DNA of 46,271 nucleotides from Flavobacterium aeripolare. Its GTDB lineage: Bacteria; Bacteroidota; Bacteroidia; Flavobacteriales; Flavobacteriaceae. Position numbers and translations under genes: made by a program. The notes under the pieces are model-generated. The model was not told the DNA's origin and did no database searches. It was given only the letters and a program-made list of their open reading frames with translations. The stretch covers positions 163,966 through 210,236 of the forward strand of contig NZ_JABSNL010000009.1 in assembly GCF_013294025.1 (NCBI RefSeq), written 5' to 3'. Positions 7,524 through 15,963 of this stretch are shown piece after piece (the stretch's first letter is position 1; each line of letters starts with the position of its first letter).

Positions 7524-8781
7524 AAATTTACTATATAAAACCTCCAGAGCTTATGTGATTTTTTCAGCACTGCTGTTACTCTTAGCTGCTCCCCTATTCT
7601 ATTTTAGTACTAAAAAATTATACAACGACGATACTGATGACACTCTTTTACTGCATAAAAAAGAGTTTTTAAAATATACGCTACCTGCCTTTAAGCAGCG
7701 TGATATCGGTACCTGGAATCGCTACAATAGAAACATAAAAATTGTTCCTTTGAGAAATCATGCTGTTGATAGTTTATTTAACAACAGCTATTTTGACGCA
7801 CTCGATAATGAAATTGAACCTTACAGAGAGCTAACTACTCCAATAACAATAGATGGGAAGGAATATAGTTATGCTGCTAAAATCAGTTTGGTTGAAACAG
7901 AGGACCTCGTCACGCGCATTGCCCTTTTATTTCTCATTATACTATCTCTTTTACTACTAGGTTTATACGCCATAACAAAACGATTATCAAAAAAATTGTG
8001 GAGGCCTTTCAACGCTATTTTGATACAAATCGAAAATTTCGAAATTGATAAATCAGTGCCTACTGCAAGCATCTCTTCAAACATAACAGAATTTAGTCGT
8101 CTCAATACTAGCTTACAAAAATTAATTGCTAAAAATCGTTCTATATTTAAAGCACAACGCGAGTTTATTGAAAATGCAGCCCATGAGCTACAAACTCCTT
8201 TGGCAATATTTCAGGCAAAACTAGATAGCTTTGTGCAGACGGGTGATTTCACAATCGAACAGTACGAGCAATTAAGTTCGATTAACGATACGATAACAAG
8301 ACTCAGCAGGTTGAACAAAAATCTACTTCTATTATCTAAAATGGAAAACGAAATCTATGCTAGTACCACTTTAATTATTATCGAAAAAACAATTACCCAG
8401 AACATCCTCTTTTTTAAAGAACAAGCTGACAGTAAAAACATCACAATTGAACTGGATTTATCGCAAGCTGCGACTGTAATCGCTAACCCAACACTGATGG
8501 AAATTATGATTAGCAATTTGTATTTAAATGCTATAAAGCACAATATTCATTCAGGAAAGATTACAATAATTGCCACTACAAACGGATTCAGTTTTAGCAA
8601 TACAGCCGATAAAGAGCCACTAAATAATACCAAACTGTTCAATCGTTTTTCTAAACAATCTTCAGTAGAGCAAGGAAACGGATTAGGGTTAGCAATAATA
8701 AAAAAAATATGTGATTTAAATGGCTGGACAGTGCGCTACGCTTATGAAAATAGTTGGCATCACTTTACGGTTTTGTTTTAA
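7516..8781 (+). CDS. Sensor histidine kinase
   Basis: 421 aa inner-membrane kinase. TM1 is at about 10-28, TM2 about 133-155, with a short periplasmic sensor of roughly 100 aa between them and a HAMP-like linker after TM2. HisKA motif ENAAHELQTP with phospho-acceptor His223; N box NLYLNAIKHN; F box LFNRFSK; G2 box GNGLGLAIIKK. The usual DxGxG of the G1 box is replaced by SNTADKEPL; I believe related Bacteroidota kinases carry NTG-type variants here. Translationally coupled to the regulator by overlap. The small periplasmic domain gives no ligand clue. Confidence 0.94.
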   Translation: MTRNLLYKTSRAYVIFSALLLLLAAPLFYFSTKKLYNDDTDDTLLLHKKEFLKYTLPAFKQRDIGTWNRYNRNIKIVPLRNHAVDSLFNNSYFDALDNEIEPYRELTTPITIDGKEYSYAAKISLVETEDLVTRIALLFLIILSLLLLGLYAITKRLSKKLWRPFNAILIQIENFEIDKSVPTASISSNITEFSRLNTSLQKLIAKNRSIFKAQREFIENAAHELQTPLAIFQAKLDSFVQTGDFTIEQYEQLSSINDTITRLSRLNKNLLLLSKMENEIYASTTLIIIEKTITQNILFFKEQADSKNITIELDLSQAATVIANPTLMEIMISNLYLNAIKHNIHSGKITIIATTNGFSFSNTADKEPLNNTKLFNRFSKQSSVEQGNGLGLAIIKKICDLNGWTVRYAYENSWHHFTVLF

Positions 8782-8820
8782 TTAAAACGTTGTTGTATTT
8801 ACAAATGGATGTTGGCTGTA

Positions 8821-8859
8821 TGCAATTCAAATTTAATTCTAAATTGCATCTCATCTTTG
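8821..8859 (+). promoter_or_regulatory. Barrel-gene promoter with paired AATTC(T)AAAT repeats
   Basis: AATTCAAAT (8824-8832) and AATTCTAAAT (8835-8844) lie 11 bp apart, like the pair ahead of the regulator gene. The block is also flanked by the inverted repeat TGCAATT (8821-8827)/AATTGCA (8842-8848). The -7 box CATCTTTG (8852-8859) has nearly the same distance from the second repeat (21 nt to TTTG) as in the regulator promoter (22 nt). Confidence 0.55.
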
Positions 8860-8919
8860 TATGATAATATCGAAACGTAGTATTACAACTGTTTCACGTA
8901 ACAACATTTACATTAAGTT

Positions 8920-11331
8920 ATGAAATTAAAATATACCATTGCCGTTATTTGCAGTTTTTACTTTACAATTGCTGCCTTTGCCCAAAGTAAACTTGTCACG
9001 ATTTCTGGACAACTGAAAGATCAAAACGATGCTAGTTTATTAGCTTATGTCAACGTCATTTTGAAAACAGAAAAAGAAAATACATTTGTTGTGGGAACGG
9101 TCACAAACGAAGAAGGACGTTTTACTTTGACAAAAGTACCAACAGGAAATTACAACATCGAATTTTCGTATTTGGGTTACAAAACGGCATCAAATTCAGT
9201 ATTTGTTGGCTCACTTTCAGAATTTCTTGATTTAAAAATAATCCTTCTACAACCAGATTTGATGGCTCTTGAGGAAGTTGTAATCACTTCAAAGCAAGCT
9301 GAGATTAGCAACAAAATGGATAAGAAAACTTTTTCCTTAAATGATAATCCGTCACAGCAAGGCGGTTCTGTACTTCAAGCGATGCAAAATCTACCCAGTA
9401 TCACCACTACTGACGGAAAGATTCAATTGCGCGGAAATGACAAAGTAACCGTACTTATTGATGGCAAGCAAACTGCATTAACGGGTTTTGGTAATGCCAC
9501 GGGACTTGATAATATTCCAGCCTCAGCCATTGAACGCATTGAAATTATTAATAATCCATCGGCTAAATATGATGCTAATGGTAACGCGGGAGTGATAAAT
9601 ATTATTTACAAGAAAAATAAAAAAGATGGCTTCAACGGAAAGTTGGGATTGACCACTGGCTTGGGGTCATTATGGGAGAGAAAAACAAATTTACCTACTA
9701 TAAGACCACAATATTCTTTTACACCAAAGGTGAATCCTTCACTGTCTTTGAACTATCGTAAAAATAAAGTCAATGTGTTTTTTCAAGGCGATTATCTTTA
9801 CACAGAGACTTTGAATAAAAACGAGTTTCTAAATCGCTTTTTTGATGATGGCACTATAATTAACTCGCAGCTTAAACGCAATCGCGACACCCATTTCACG
9901 ACTATAAAATCTGGAATTGACTATGCAATTGACGACAAAAATTCACTAACTATATCCGGCCTTTTTGGGAGTGAAAAAATTATTGACAACGGTGACCAAC
10001 CTTTTTTTAATGCGGACTATTCACAGCGTCTGCGTTTGTGGCAGTTTCTGGAAGACGAACTTAAAACTACGGTGATGGCAACAGTAAACTACCAGCACAA
10101 GTTCAATGCACCAGGACGAACATTAAATGCAGGCTTGAACTATACCTTTCATAGGGAAGATGAAAAATATTTTTATGACAATTTCTTGCCCACTTCTACA
10201 GGTACAGATTCATTTAAATTGTTATCTGATGAGCAAGTATACGACCTGAACGTTGACTATATCGAGCCTTTAAAACACGGTAGAATAGAGACTGGTTTGA
10301 AACTCAGAAACAGAACCATTCCTACCAATATGCAGTTTATACCAGGAGCAATTTCAGTGCTTGATGTAAACGCTGGCGGCTGGGCAAATTATATGGAATT
10401 AATACCTGCTGTATACGGAAACTACATTTTTGAAGACAAAAAGTGGGAGGCAGAAATAGGTTTGCGACTAGAATACGTAAAAATACAATACGATGTCAAC
10501 CCAGATCATGTGGTGTATAGTAGAAGTGGTTATAACTACACGCAACCATTCCCTAACATGCGTTTAGCTTATAAAATTAATGAAAGTGAAAAAATATCTA
10601 TATTCTACAACCGTCGTGTTGACCGTCCTAACGAAGTTGATATACGTATTTTCCCAAAATATGATGATGCTGAAATTATCAAAGTAGGAAACCCTAGTTT
10701 GCGTCCACAATTTACAAATAGTATCGAAATAGGATACAAAAATAGCTGGACAAAAGGAAGTATATACACTGTTTTATACCATCGTTTTGCAAATGGAACC
10801 ATTACCCGAATAGCTACATCTGTACCACCTAGTACTTTGATTTATGCTACGTTCCAAAACGCTGATAAAAGCTACAATACTGGTCTAGAAGCCGTCTTAT
10901 CGCAGGAGATTTCAAAGCTGTATTCCTTAAATATTAATGCTAATGTGTACCGCAATCAAATAGATGCATTTACTGTAACAAGCTTGTATCCGTCGCCATC
11001 TGTTTACAGTGCTACACTTCAGGAAACGGTATCTGGAAACTTGAAAATCAACAACAGTTTTCACTTTGCAAAGAATGTCGATGCACAGTTAACAGCAGTT
11101 TATCTAGCGCCAGACATTATTCCGCAAGGAAAAATAGAGTCTCGATTTTCGATTGATCTTGGAATAAAAAAAGGAATTCAAAATGGAAAAGGCGAACTAT
11201 TCCTCAACGCAACCGATCTTTTTAATACTATGGTTATTAAAAAACGCATCGATGGCATCAACTTCTTCTACAATAGTCGCGACTACAATGAGACACAAGT
11301 AATTAGATTAGGGTACAGTTACAAGTTTTAA
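8920..11331 (+). CDS. TonB-dependent-receptor-like outer membrane protein (OMP_b-brl_3 type)
   Basis: 803 aa. Signal peptide (cleavage near FAQS, residues 20-23), then a CarboxypepD_reg-like Ig domain (about 27-110), then a plug domain starting at LEEVVITSK and containing RGNDKVTVLIDGK and IERIEIINNPSAKYDANGNAGVINI. A large beta barrel ends in aromatic GYSYKF, the outer-membrane assembly signal. This type of protein may take up or sense extracellular compounds, or act in envelope homeostasis; the substrate is unknown. It lies 138 nt after the kinase gene, with its own promoter sharing the regulator's motif, so it is a likely regulon member. Confidence 0.92.
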   Translation: MKLKYTIAVICSFYFTIAAFAQSKLVTISGQLKDQNDASLLAYVNVILKTEKENTFVVGTVTNEEGRFTLTKVPTGNYNIEFSYLGYKTASNSVFVGSLSEFLDLKIILLQPDLMALEEVVITSKQAEISNKMDKKTFSLNDNPSQQGGSVLQAMQNLPSITTTDGKIQLRGNDKVTVLIDGKQTALTGFGNATGLDNIPASAIERIEIINNPSAKYDANGNAGVINIIYKKNKKDGFNGKLGLTTGLGSLWERKTNLPTIRPQYSFTPKVNPSLSLNYRKNKVNVFFQGDYLYTETLNKNEFLNRFFDDGTIINSQLKRNRDTHFTTIKSGIDYAIDDKNSLTISGLFGSEKIIDNGDQPFFNADYSQRLRLWQFLEDELKTTVMATVNYQHKFNAPGRTLNAGLNYTFHREDEKYFYDNFLPTSTGTDSFKLLSDEQVYDLNVDYIEPLKHGRIETGLKLRNRTIPTNMQFIPGAISVLDVNAGGWANYMELIPAVYGNYIFEDKKWEAEIGLRLEYVKIQYDVNPDHVVYSRSGYNYTQPFPNMRLAYKINESEKISIFYNRRVDRPNEVDIRIFPKYDDAEIIKVGNPSLRPQFTNSIEIGYKNSWTKGSIYTVLYHRFANGTITRIATSVPPSTLIYATFQNADKSYNTGLEAVLSQEISKLYSLNINANVYRNQIDAFTVTSLYPSPSVYSATLQETVSGNLKINNSFHFAKNVDAQLTAVYLAPDIIPQGKIESRFSIDLGIKKGIQNGKGELFLNATDLFNTMVIKKRIDGINFFYNSRDYNETQVIRLGYSYKF

Positions 11332-11344
11332 TTAGTTACAGTAC

Positions 11345-11398
11345 TAAAATGAAGAAAGCGCAAATTATTTTTTAATAATTTGCGCTTTCTTCATTTTA
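11345..11398. terminator. Bidirectional terminator, 25-bp perfect stem
   Basis: Perfect 25-bp inverted repeat (11345-11369 / 11374-11398) with loop TTTT, between convergent genes 8920-11331 (+) and 11410-11973 (-). The A/T outer arms supply U tracts in both directions. Confidence 0.9.
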
Positions 11399-11409
11399 AG
11401 ACTAATATA

Positions 11410-11973
11410 TTAGGCTGTTGCTTCCTCTTCAACCTCTTCTTCACTAACAAATTCCATGTGATCTTCACCGTCAGCAATAACTTCTGGCTTCGAAGCTTTT
11501 AATACATTAAAACGCTCGATTTTTTCTAAGTCCCCTTCTTCACCTGAGAAATAAGGGAACACATCTAAGATTGGAGATTCAGTAATTGCAGGGATAGAAT
11601 AATCTCCCATAGTTCCTTTCATTACTGCAGTAGTATTATCAAAAGCTTCTTTTACATCATTTGCTTGTAAAAGAATATACATATTAGTTTTTCTTTCTTT
11701 ACCACTTTCCTCATCATAAGCTAATAATGATACTTTTGATTTGAACCAACGGTCGCTATTTTCAAAGGGATGAATCTCTGAGTAATTAGCTACTTTGATG
11801 TTAGTGATTTTAAATTCTTCACTAATGTAAGCTGCCATTTCTTCATTAATTCTACTTTCAGCTTCTGTATAAGATAACGCGTCTACTAGATAAGGCTCTG
11901 TTGTTACCTTTTGTACTCCGCTTTCATCTGTTTTTCTATATTTTACTTTGCATTCGTACCAAGTTGTGCTCAT
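11410..11973 (-). CDS. DUF4494 domain protein
   Basis: 187 aa from the chosen start MSTTWYECKVKYRK. The sequence matches my memory of the Bacteroidota-specific DUF4494 family: an N-terminal TWYECKVKY strand, VTEPYLVDALSYTEAE-like segment, central YSEIHPFE, then SDRWFKSKVSLLAYDEESG. The family is soluble and uncharacterised. The C-terminus is very acidic (EEEVEEEATA). A longer reading frame to 11997 exists, but its ATG lies inside a -7 box (11995-12002), so 11973 is the better start. Confidence 0.85.
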   Translation of the reverse strand: MSTTWYECKVKYRKTDESGVQKVTTEPYLVDALSYTEAESRINEEMAAYISEEFKITNIKVANYSEIHPFENSDRWFKSKVSLLAYDEESGKERKTNMYILLQANDVKEAFDNTTAVMKGTMGDYSIPAITESPILDVFPYFSGEEGDLEKIERFNVLKASKPEVIADGEDHMEFVSEEEVEEEATA

Positions 11974-11994
11974 AATTTCATTTTTTAAGGATGT

Positions 11995-12002
11995 CAAAGA
12001 TA
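11995..12002 (-). promoter_or_regulatory. -7 box (TATCTTTG) for the DUF4494 gene
   Basis: Minus-strand TATCTTTG, 21 nt before the ATG at 11973. Exact TAnnTTTG match; it decides the downstream start codon. Confidence 0.6.
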
Positions 12003-12112
12003 GATTTTAAAGAAAAAAAAATAGCCAATTACAAAAATAGATATTCACAATTTCGAAAAAAATAAATAGCAATTAAGCCAACCAACTACTTATCAAGCGG
12101 TAAGCTTTTTAA

Positions 12113-12565
12113 TTAATACAAATCTTCAATTTGGTAGCTAGATTCATTAAATTCAAAAGAATCGCCCTTTTTTAAATCTCTCATTTTGTCATAAATAGGT
12201 GCTCTAGTTGAAATCCCAACAATTGTAGCGCCATTTTTTTCTAATTTTTCGCTTGATATTGCGATAAAGAATGTCAATTTATCTGTTACTACAACTGCTC
12301 CTAGTGCCACGCTATTATTTTCTAAATCACCATCGAGTGTTTCTAAAAAAGCTAGTTCTTTTTGAGCAAAGGCTAATTCGTCACCAATTGCTTTAAGTAA
12401 TTCATACTTTCCAGCACTGCGATCCTCTGTTTGACTAGCAGAAGCATTTTTTTTAAATGCCGCGTCATTAATTTCGGCTTCTCGATTTGTGAAGTTTTCG
12501 ATTAGCTCCTTTTGATTTGCTACGCAAGCAGCAATTATCCAATTTTTATCGACTTTATTTTTCAT
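12113..12565 (-). CDS. GreA/GreB C-terminal-like protein
   Basis: 150 aa. An N-terminal helical region (about 1-85, with SASQTEDRSAGKYELLKAIGDELAFAQKE) forms a likely coiled coil, followed by an FKBP-like beta domain (GAVVVTDKLTFFIAIS, then STRAPIYDKMRDLKKGDSFEF) resembling the RNA-polymerase-secondary-channel Gre fold. Proteins of this kind in flavobacteria are often mislabelled 3-oxoacyl-ACP synthase. A role on RNA polymerase is inferred from the fold only; the GreA-type acidic tip is not obvious. Confidence 0.65.
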   Translation of the reverse strand: MKNKVDKNWIIAACVANQKELIENFTNREAEINDAAFKKNASASQTEDRSAGKYELLKAIGDELAFAQKELAFLETLDGDLENNSVALGAVVVTDKLTFFIAISSEKLEKNGATIVGISTRAPIYDKMRDLKKGDSFEFNESSYQIEDLY

Positions 12566-12688
12566 GTTTTCAGTTGTTTATAGAAGTAGTAAGATATACT
12601 ATTTATTTTTCAAAACAACTTACATCGACAATAAAGCTGAGACAAACATTAAATTGAAGTTTTACAGATTTTTACAATACGATATAAT

Positions 12689-13246
12689 CTACTGCAATAC
12701 ACGAATTGCTTTAACAAAACGACGCGTATATGATTTATGACTTAGACTTGAGATCATCACTTGCATTTGTTTCCCTGAAGACGAGTGAATAAATTTACTT
12801 TGCATTCCATCAGCATTTGAAACGATACCAATATGACCAATCGCATTGCGTGTAGGACTTAAAAATAGAAGAATGTCTCCTTTTTTTACTTCATTAATTG
12901 GAATTTCTGTACCAAAATTTTTAAACTGCGACGTACTTCTAGGTACACTAATTTTAAAATTTTTGAAAACAAAATACACAAACCCAGAACAATCAAATCC
13001 TTTTTTACTAGTACCACCATAGACATATCTTGTACCCAATAAACTTTTTCCAAAATTAAGCAGTGCCGTGCGCAAATCTTCCTCGATTGAAACGGTGCTT
13101 TCCGATTTAGCAGCAAATGTATTTTCGATAATTATTTTTTTCGAAAGAACCTCATCCTCCCTGCTACTTGTAAAACTACTCAATACATAGAGAGGTAAAC
13201 TAGCTATCATAACTGACTTAAGGAAAGAAGAATTTTTAAAAATCAT
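12689..13246 (-). CDS. NlpC/P60 (C40) cell-wall peptidase
   Basis: 185 aa. N-terminal signal or anchor (SVMIASLPLYVLSSFTSS), then a C40 papain-like domain (about 58-185). Catalytic Cys86 in FDCSGFV, His138 in AIGHIGIV and third polar residue His154 in FIHSSSG. Such enzymes cut the D-gamma-Glu-diaminopimelate bond of peptidoglycan stem peptides; it should act in the periplasm. The GTRYVYGGTSKKG lead-in is classic. Monocistronic on the minus strand; a -7 box and two inverted repeats lie upstream. Confidence 0.93.
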   Translation of the reverse strand: MIFKNSSFLKSVMIASLPLYVLSSFTSSREDEVLSKKIIIENTFAAKSESTVSIEEDLRTALLNFGKSLLGTRYVYGGTSKKGFDCSGFVYFVFKNFKISVPRSTSQFKNFGTEIPINEVKKGDILLFLSPTRNAIGHIGIVSNADGMQSKFIHSSSGKQMQVMISSLSHKSYTRRFVKAIRVLQ

Positions 13247-13275
13247 AATTTAAATTAAAGTTAAAACTATTGAAT

Positions 13276-13353
13276 CAAACATACAACAAAGACTTTCTAG
13301 CGTTGCTTGACATGTCATTTTTACAAAAGTAGGTAAATATTCAAGTACCTACT
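13276..13353 (-). promoter_or_regulatory. Promoter region of the NlpC/P60 gene with two inverted repeats
   Basis: Minus-strand -7 box TATGTTTG (13276-13283), 29 nt ahead of the ATG. Upstream are the palindrome TGACATGTCA (13308-13317) and the inverted repeat AGTAGGTA (13328-13335)/TACCTACT (13346-13353) with 10-nt spacer; either could be an operator. Confidence 0.45.
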
Positions 13354-13394
13354 AAAGTTGGCTTCTATTTTTTAATCTAACAGCTGATAATCAA

Positions 13395-13426
13395 TAAAAA
13401 AGCGCTCCAAATTAATTTGAAGCGCT
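13395..13426 (-). terminator. Terminator of the oxidoreductase gene
   Basis: AGCGCT / AGCGCT with inner CAAAT/ATTTG (one mismatch), followed on the minus strand by a T-rich run. It lies 30 nt past the stop at 13456. Confidence 0.8.
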
Positions 13427-13455
13427 CTACTATAAATAGCTAAAGTGTAAAATGA

Positions 13456-14451
13456 TTATACCTTAACAACCATTTTACCTTTGTTTTTTCCGTCAAAAAG
13501 GTCAATAAACGCCTGAGGAATGTTATCAAAACCTTCAACGACTGTCTCCTCTGATTTAATTTTACCTGCTTTAAACCATTCTAGCAATTGCGATGTTGCT
13601 TCTGGGAATTTTTCGGCATAGTTACCTAATATAAAACCTTGCATAAGTGCACTATTCTTTACTAGAAAAGGCTGCACACTAACCCCTTTTACCGTTTCTG
13701 TTTCATTGTAAGCAGATATGGCTCCACAAATAATCATTCGAGCAAAACGGTTAATATTGTATAAAACAGCATCAGATATTTCTCCTCCTACATTGTCAAA
13801 GTAAACATCTACACCGTCAGGACATGCTTTTTTAATGGCTTCTGCCATATTCTCGGTGGTATTGTAATTGATTCCTTCGTCAAAACCAAATTTGGTTTTT
13901 AGCATGCTCACTTTCTCATCTGAACCTGCTATCCCTACTACTCTACAGCCTAGAATTTTCCCTATTTGTCCCACGATACTTCCTACGGCTCCAGCTGCTC
14001 CAGATATTATTAGCGTCTCGCCTTTTTTAGGTTTTCCTATTTCGGTAAGTCCTAGCAATGCGGTCATTCCTGTCATTCCCAGTGCTCCTAAATACACTGA
14101 CTGTCCAACCTCAGAAGTATCAACAATTCGCAAACCGTCTCCAGAGTGTTTTTGAAATTCCTTCCAAGCTAGCATTCCCGATACAAACTGCCCTACTTTA
14201 TAAGTATCATTATTAGACGCTACAACTTCTGCAATAATCCCAGAAACCATAGGCTTATTGAGCTCAAATGGTTCAGCATATGATTTTGCATCGCTCATAC
14301 GTCCTCTTAAATAAGGATCCACCGATACATAACTGGTTTTTAATAATATCTCTCCCAAATCAATGGTAGGTTTATCTTCTGTAATGGTTTTAAAATCTGA
14401 TATCTCTGGACGACCTACTGGTCTTTTATTCAATAAAATAGTGTGACTCAT
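13456..14451 (-). CDS. NADP-dependent MDR oxidoreductase (CurA / leukotriene B4 dehydrogenase-like)
   Basis: 331 aa from the start MSHTILLNKRPVGRP. Zinc-free medium-chain reductase layout: N-terminal catalytic domain with SVDPYLRGRM, then a Rossmann domain with the nucleotide loop SGAAGAVGSIVGQ and VVGIAGSDEKV, then YFDNVGGE and ICGAIS. This family reduces the C=C bond of enones, aldehydes and quinones with NADPH. An 18-codon upstream extension reads through atypical sequence and is less likely. It is near a nitroreductase and a TetR regulator, suggesting a role in electrophile or quinone detoxification. A 15-bp palindrome lies 84 nt upstream. Confidence 0.92.
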   Translation of the reverse strand: MSHTILLNKRPVGRPEISDFKTITEDKPTIDLGEILLKTSYVSVDPYLRGRMSDAKSYAEPFELNKPMVSGIIAEVVASNNDTYKVGQFVSGMLAWKEFQKHSGDGLRIVDTSEVGQSVYLGALGMTGMTALLGLTEIGKPKKGETLIISGAAGAVGSIVGQIGKILGCRVVGIAGSDEKVSMLKTKFGFDEGINYNTTENMAEAIKKACPDGVDVYFDNVGGEISDAVLYNINRFARMIICGAISAYNETETVKGVSVQPFLVKNSALMQGFILGNYAEKFPEATSQLLEWFKAGKIKSEETVVEGFDNIPQAFIDLFDGKNKGKMVVKV

Positions 14452-14534
14452 TTTGTATTGTTTTAAATTAGTACTCTTGCGCTTACTAGCACAATTTGAA
14501 AGCATTAAATTACAAAAACCAACGCTAATGGTAG

Positions 14535-14549
14535 GTACTACAGTAGTAC
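14535..14549. promoter_or_regulatory. 15-bp perfect palindrome upstream of the oxidoreductase gene
   Basis: GTACTAC-A-GTAGTAC, a perfect 7-bp-armed dyad. The half-site GTACTAC recurs at 15365-15371 upstream of the nitroreductase. Possible TetR-type operator. Confidence 0.5.
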
Positions 14550-14570
14550 TTTAACAAACTATTGTGCTTG

Positions 14571-14651
14571 TAAAAAATAAAAAAACTGCTGATTAATAAA
14601 TAGTTAAGTCATTTACTTAAAAACACTTAATCACTTATTAAACAGCAGTTT
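14571..14651 (-). terminator. Long-hairpin terminator of the nitroreductase gene
   Basis: AAACTGCTG (14583-14591) pairs with CAGCAGTTT (14643-14651), continued by TTAATAA/TTATTAA and GTTAAGT/ACTTAAT (imperfect). On the minus strand a T-rich run follows (14571-14582). Confidence 0.8.
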
Positions 14652-14671
14652 AAACCTAATTTAAGATAGTC

Positions 14672-15304
14672 TTAGATCACGGTAACCAAGTCTTCCTTGC
14701 TTTTTCTTACTTTAACTAAATTAACAAGCCAATCCTTTGGCGCATCTCTGTACCCTAAAGGTAAAATTACACAACTTCTTAATCCTTTTTCTCTTAAGTT
14801 TAAGATTTTGTCCAGTTCGTCTGGATCAAAACCTTCAATAGGAGTTGAATCTACTTCTTCAAATGCCGCTTGCGCTATAGCCATTGAAAATGCGATGTAA
14901 GCTTGTCTAGCAGCATGCTGAAAATTTACCTCTTCGTCTTTTTGTGGATACGTGCTCAACAACATTTGGCGGTAGTTTTCCCAACCTTCATTTGTAAAGC
15001 CTCTTTTCTCATTTGTAAGATCAAACATGGTATTGATTCTCTCAGCTGTGTAGGTATCCCAGGCAGCAAAAACCAATAAATGAGAGCAATCTGTAATCAT
15101 AGATTGATTCCATGCGATAGGTCTAATTTGTTCTTTTACTTCTTGATTTGTTACCACAAAAATCTCGAATGGTTGCAATCCGCTTGATGTAGGTGCTAAA
15201 ATTGCAGCCTCTAGTATGCGATCTACTTTTTCTTGAGCCACTTTTTCTCCGTTCATTGCCTTTGCAGCATAACGCCAGTTTAATCTATCTAATAATGCTT
15301 CCAT
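14672..15304 (-). CDS. NAD(P)H-dependent nitroreductase (NfsB-like)
   Basis: 210-aa FMN-dependent nitroreductase fold. The FMN-binding N-terminus is RLNWRYAAKAMNGEKV (variant of the RRSxRxF motif), followed by LAPTSSGLQPFEIFVV; the C-terminal part has LRSCVILPLGYRDAPKDWL. Related enzymes reduce nitroaromatics, quinones or dihydropteridines using NAD(P)H. It has its own terminator and a near-consensus -7 box (TAATTTTC at 15349-15356) with a GTACTAC half-site upstream, next to the TetR gene. Regulation by that TetR protein is plausible but unproven. Confidence 0.92.
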   Translation of the reverse strand: MEALLDRLNWRYAAKAMNGEKVAQEKVDRILEAAILAPTSSGLQPFEIFVVTNQEVKEQIRPIAWNQSMITDCSHLLVFAAWDTYTAERINTMFDLTNEKRGFTNEGWENYRQMLLSTYPQKDEEVNFQHAARQAYIAFSMAIAQAAFEEVDSTPIEGFDPDELDKILNLREKGLRSCVILPLGYRDAPKDWLVNLVKVRKSKEDLVTVI

Positions 15305-15370
15305 CTGTGTTTTTATATTTAAATTTTTATTCTTTTATTTTAATTTTCGAAAATTATAAAGCGAGTACTA

Positions 15371-15958
15371 CTAACTCTTCTTTTCACTGATACTGTCCCA
15401 AGCTGCTACAAACGCCTCTTCTAGAATAGCTTCATTTAAAGGATTAATTCCCCTACTCTCCATATTCATTAAAAAGGCCATTGGATAAATCGCGTAGGCA
15501 TACAATAAATAAGGTGACATCCCTTTAATCAAGCCTTGGTTTTGCCCCATTTCCCATAAAACAAACAAAGGGTCAAGCGCTTTTAATCCTTCTTGTCTCG
15601 TATTCTCATCAATCATAGGACTATTATCACATTGTGATAAAAAGGAAGCCTCTTCTTTGTATTCTAATTTGTAGTTAGCCATTGCTAGCCATATTTTTTT
15701 AAAACTGATATAGACCCCTTCTTCTAAAATATAATTCTCAAAAGCTGCGTCAGCAAAAGCAGTTTTAACATTCAAATACAACTGATTTACTAAGTCCTGC
15801 TTACTATCAAAATATAAGTAGATTGTCGCCGGAGAAACCGAAGCAATTTTAGCAACTTTTGCCATAGATGCACTTTGAATACCGCCATTTGTGACCAAGC
15901 TCAAAGTGGCTTTAAGTAATGCATCCCGTTTTTCTATACTTTTTTGAAGTAATGCCAT
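15371..15958 (-). CDS. TetR/AcrR-family transcriptional regulator
   Basis: 195 aa from MALLQKSIEKRDALL. N-terminal HTH (about 12-55) with GGIQSASMAKVAKIASVSPATIYLYF and the DSKQDL cap; the C-terminal ligand domain has a loop with CDNSPMID. The start lies 5 nt after the DoxX stop (15964), so the two are cotranscribed and probably coupled; an upstream extension into doxX is less likely. The operon promoter carries the dyad ATGAACGTTCAT, a known TetR operator core, so autorepression is likely. Confidence 0.92.
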   Translation of the reverse strand: MALLQKSIEKRDALLKATLSLVTNGGIQSASMAKVAKIASVSPATIYLYFDSKQDLVNQLYLNVKTAFADAAFENYILEEGVYISFKKIWLAMANYKLEYKEEASFLSQCDNSPMIDENTRQEGLKALDPLFVLWEMGQNQGLIKGMSPYLLYAYAIYPMAFLMNMESRGINPLNEAILEEAFVAAWDSISEKKS

Positions 15959-15963
15959 ACCGT

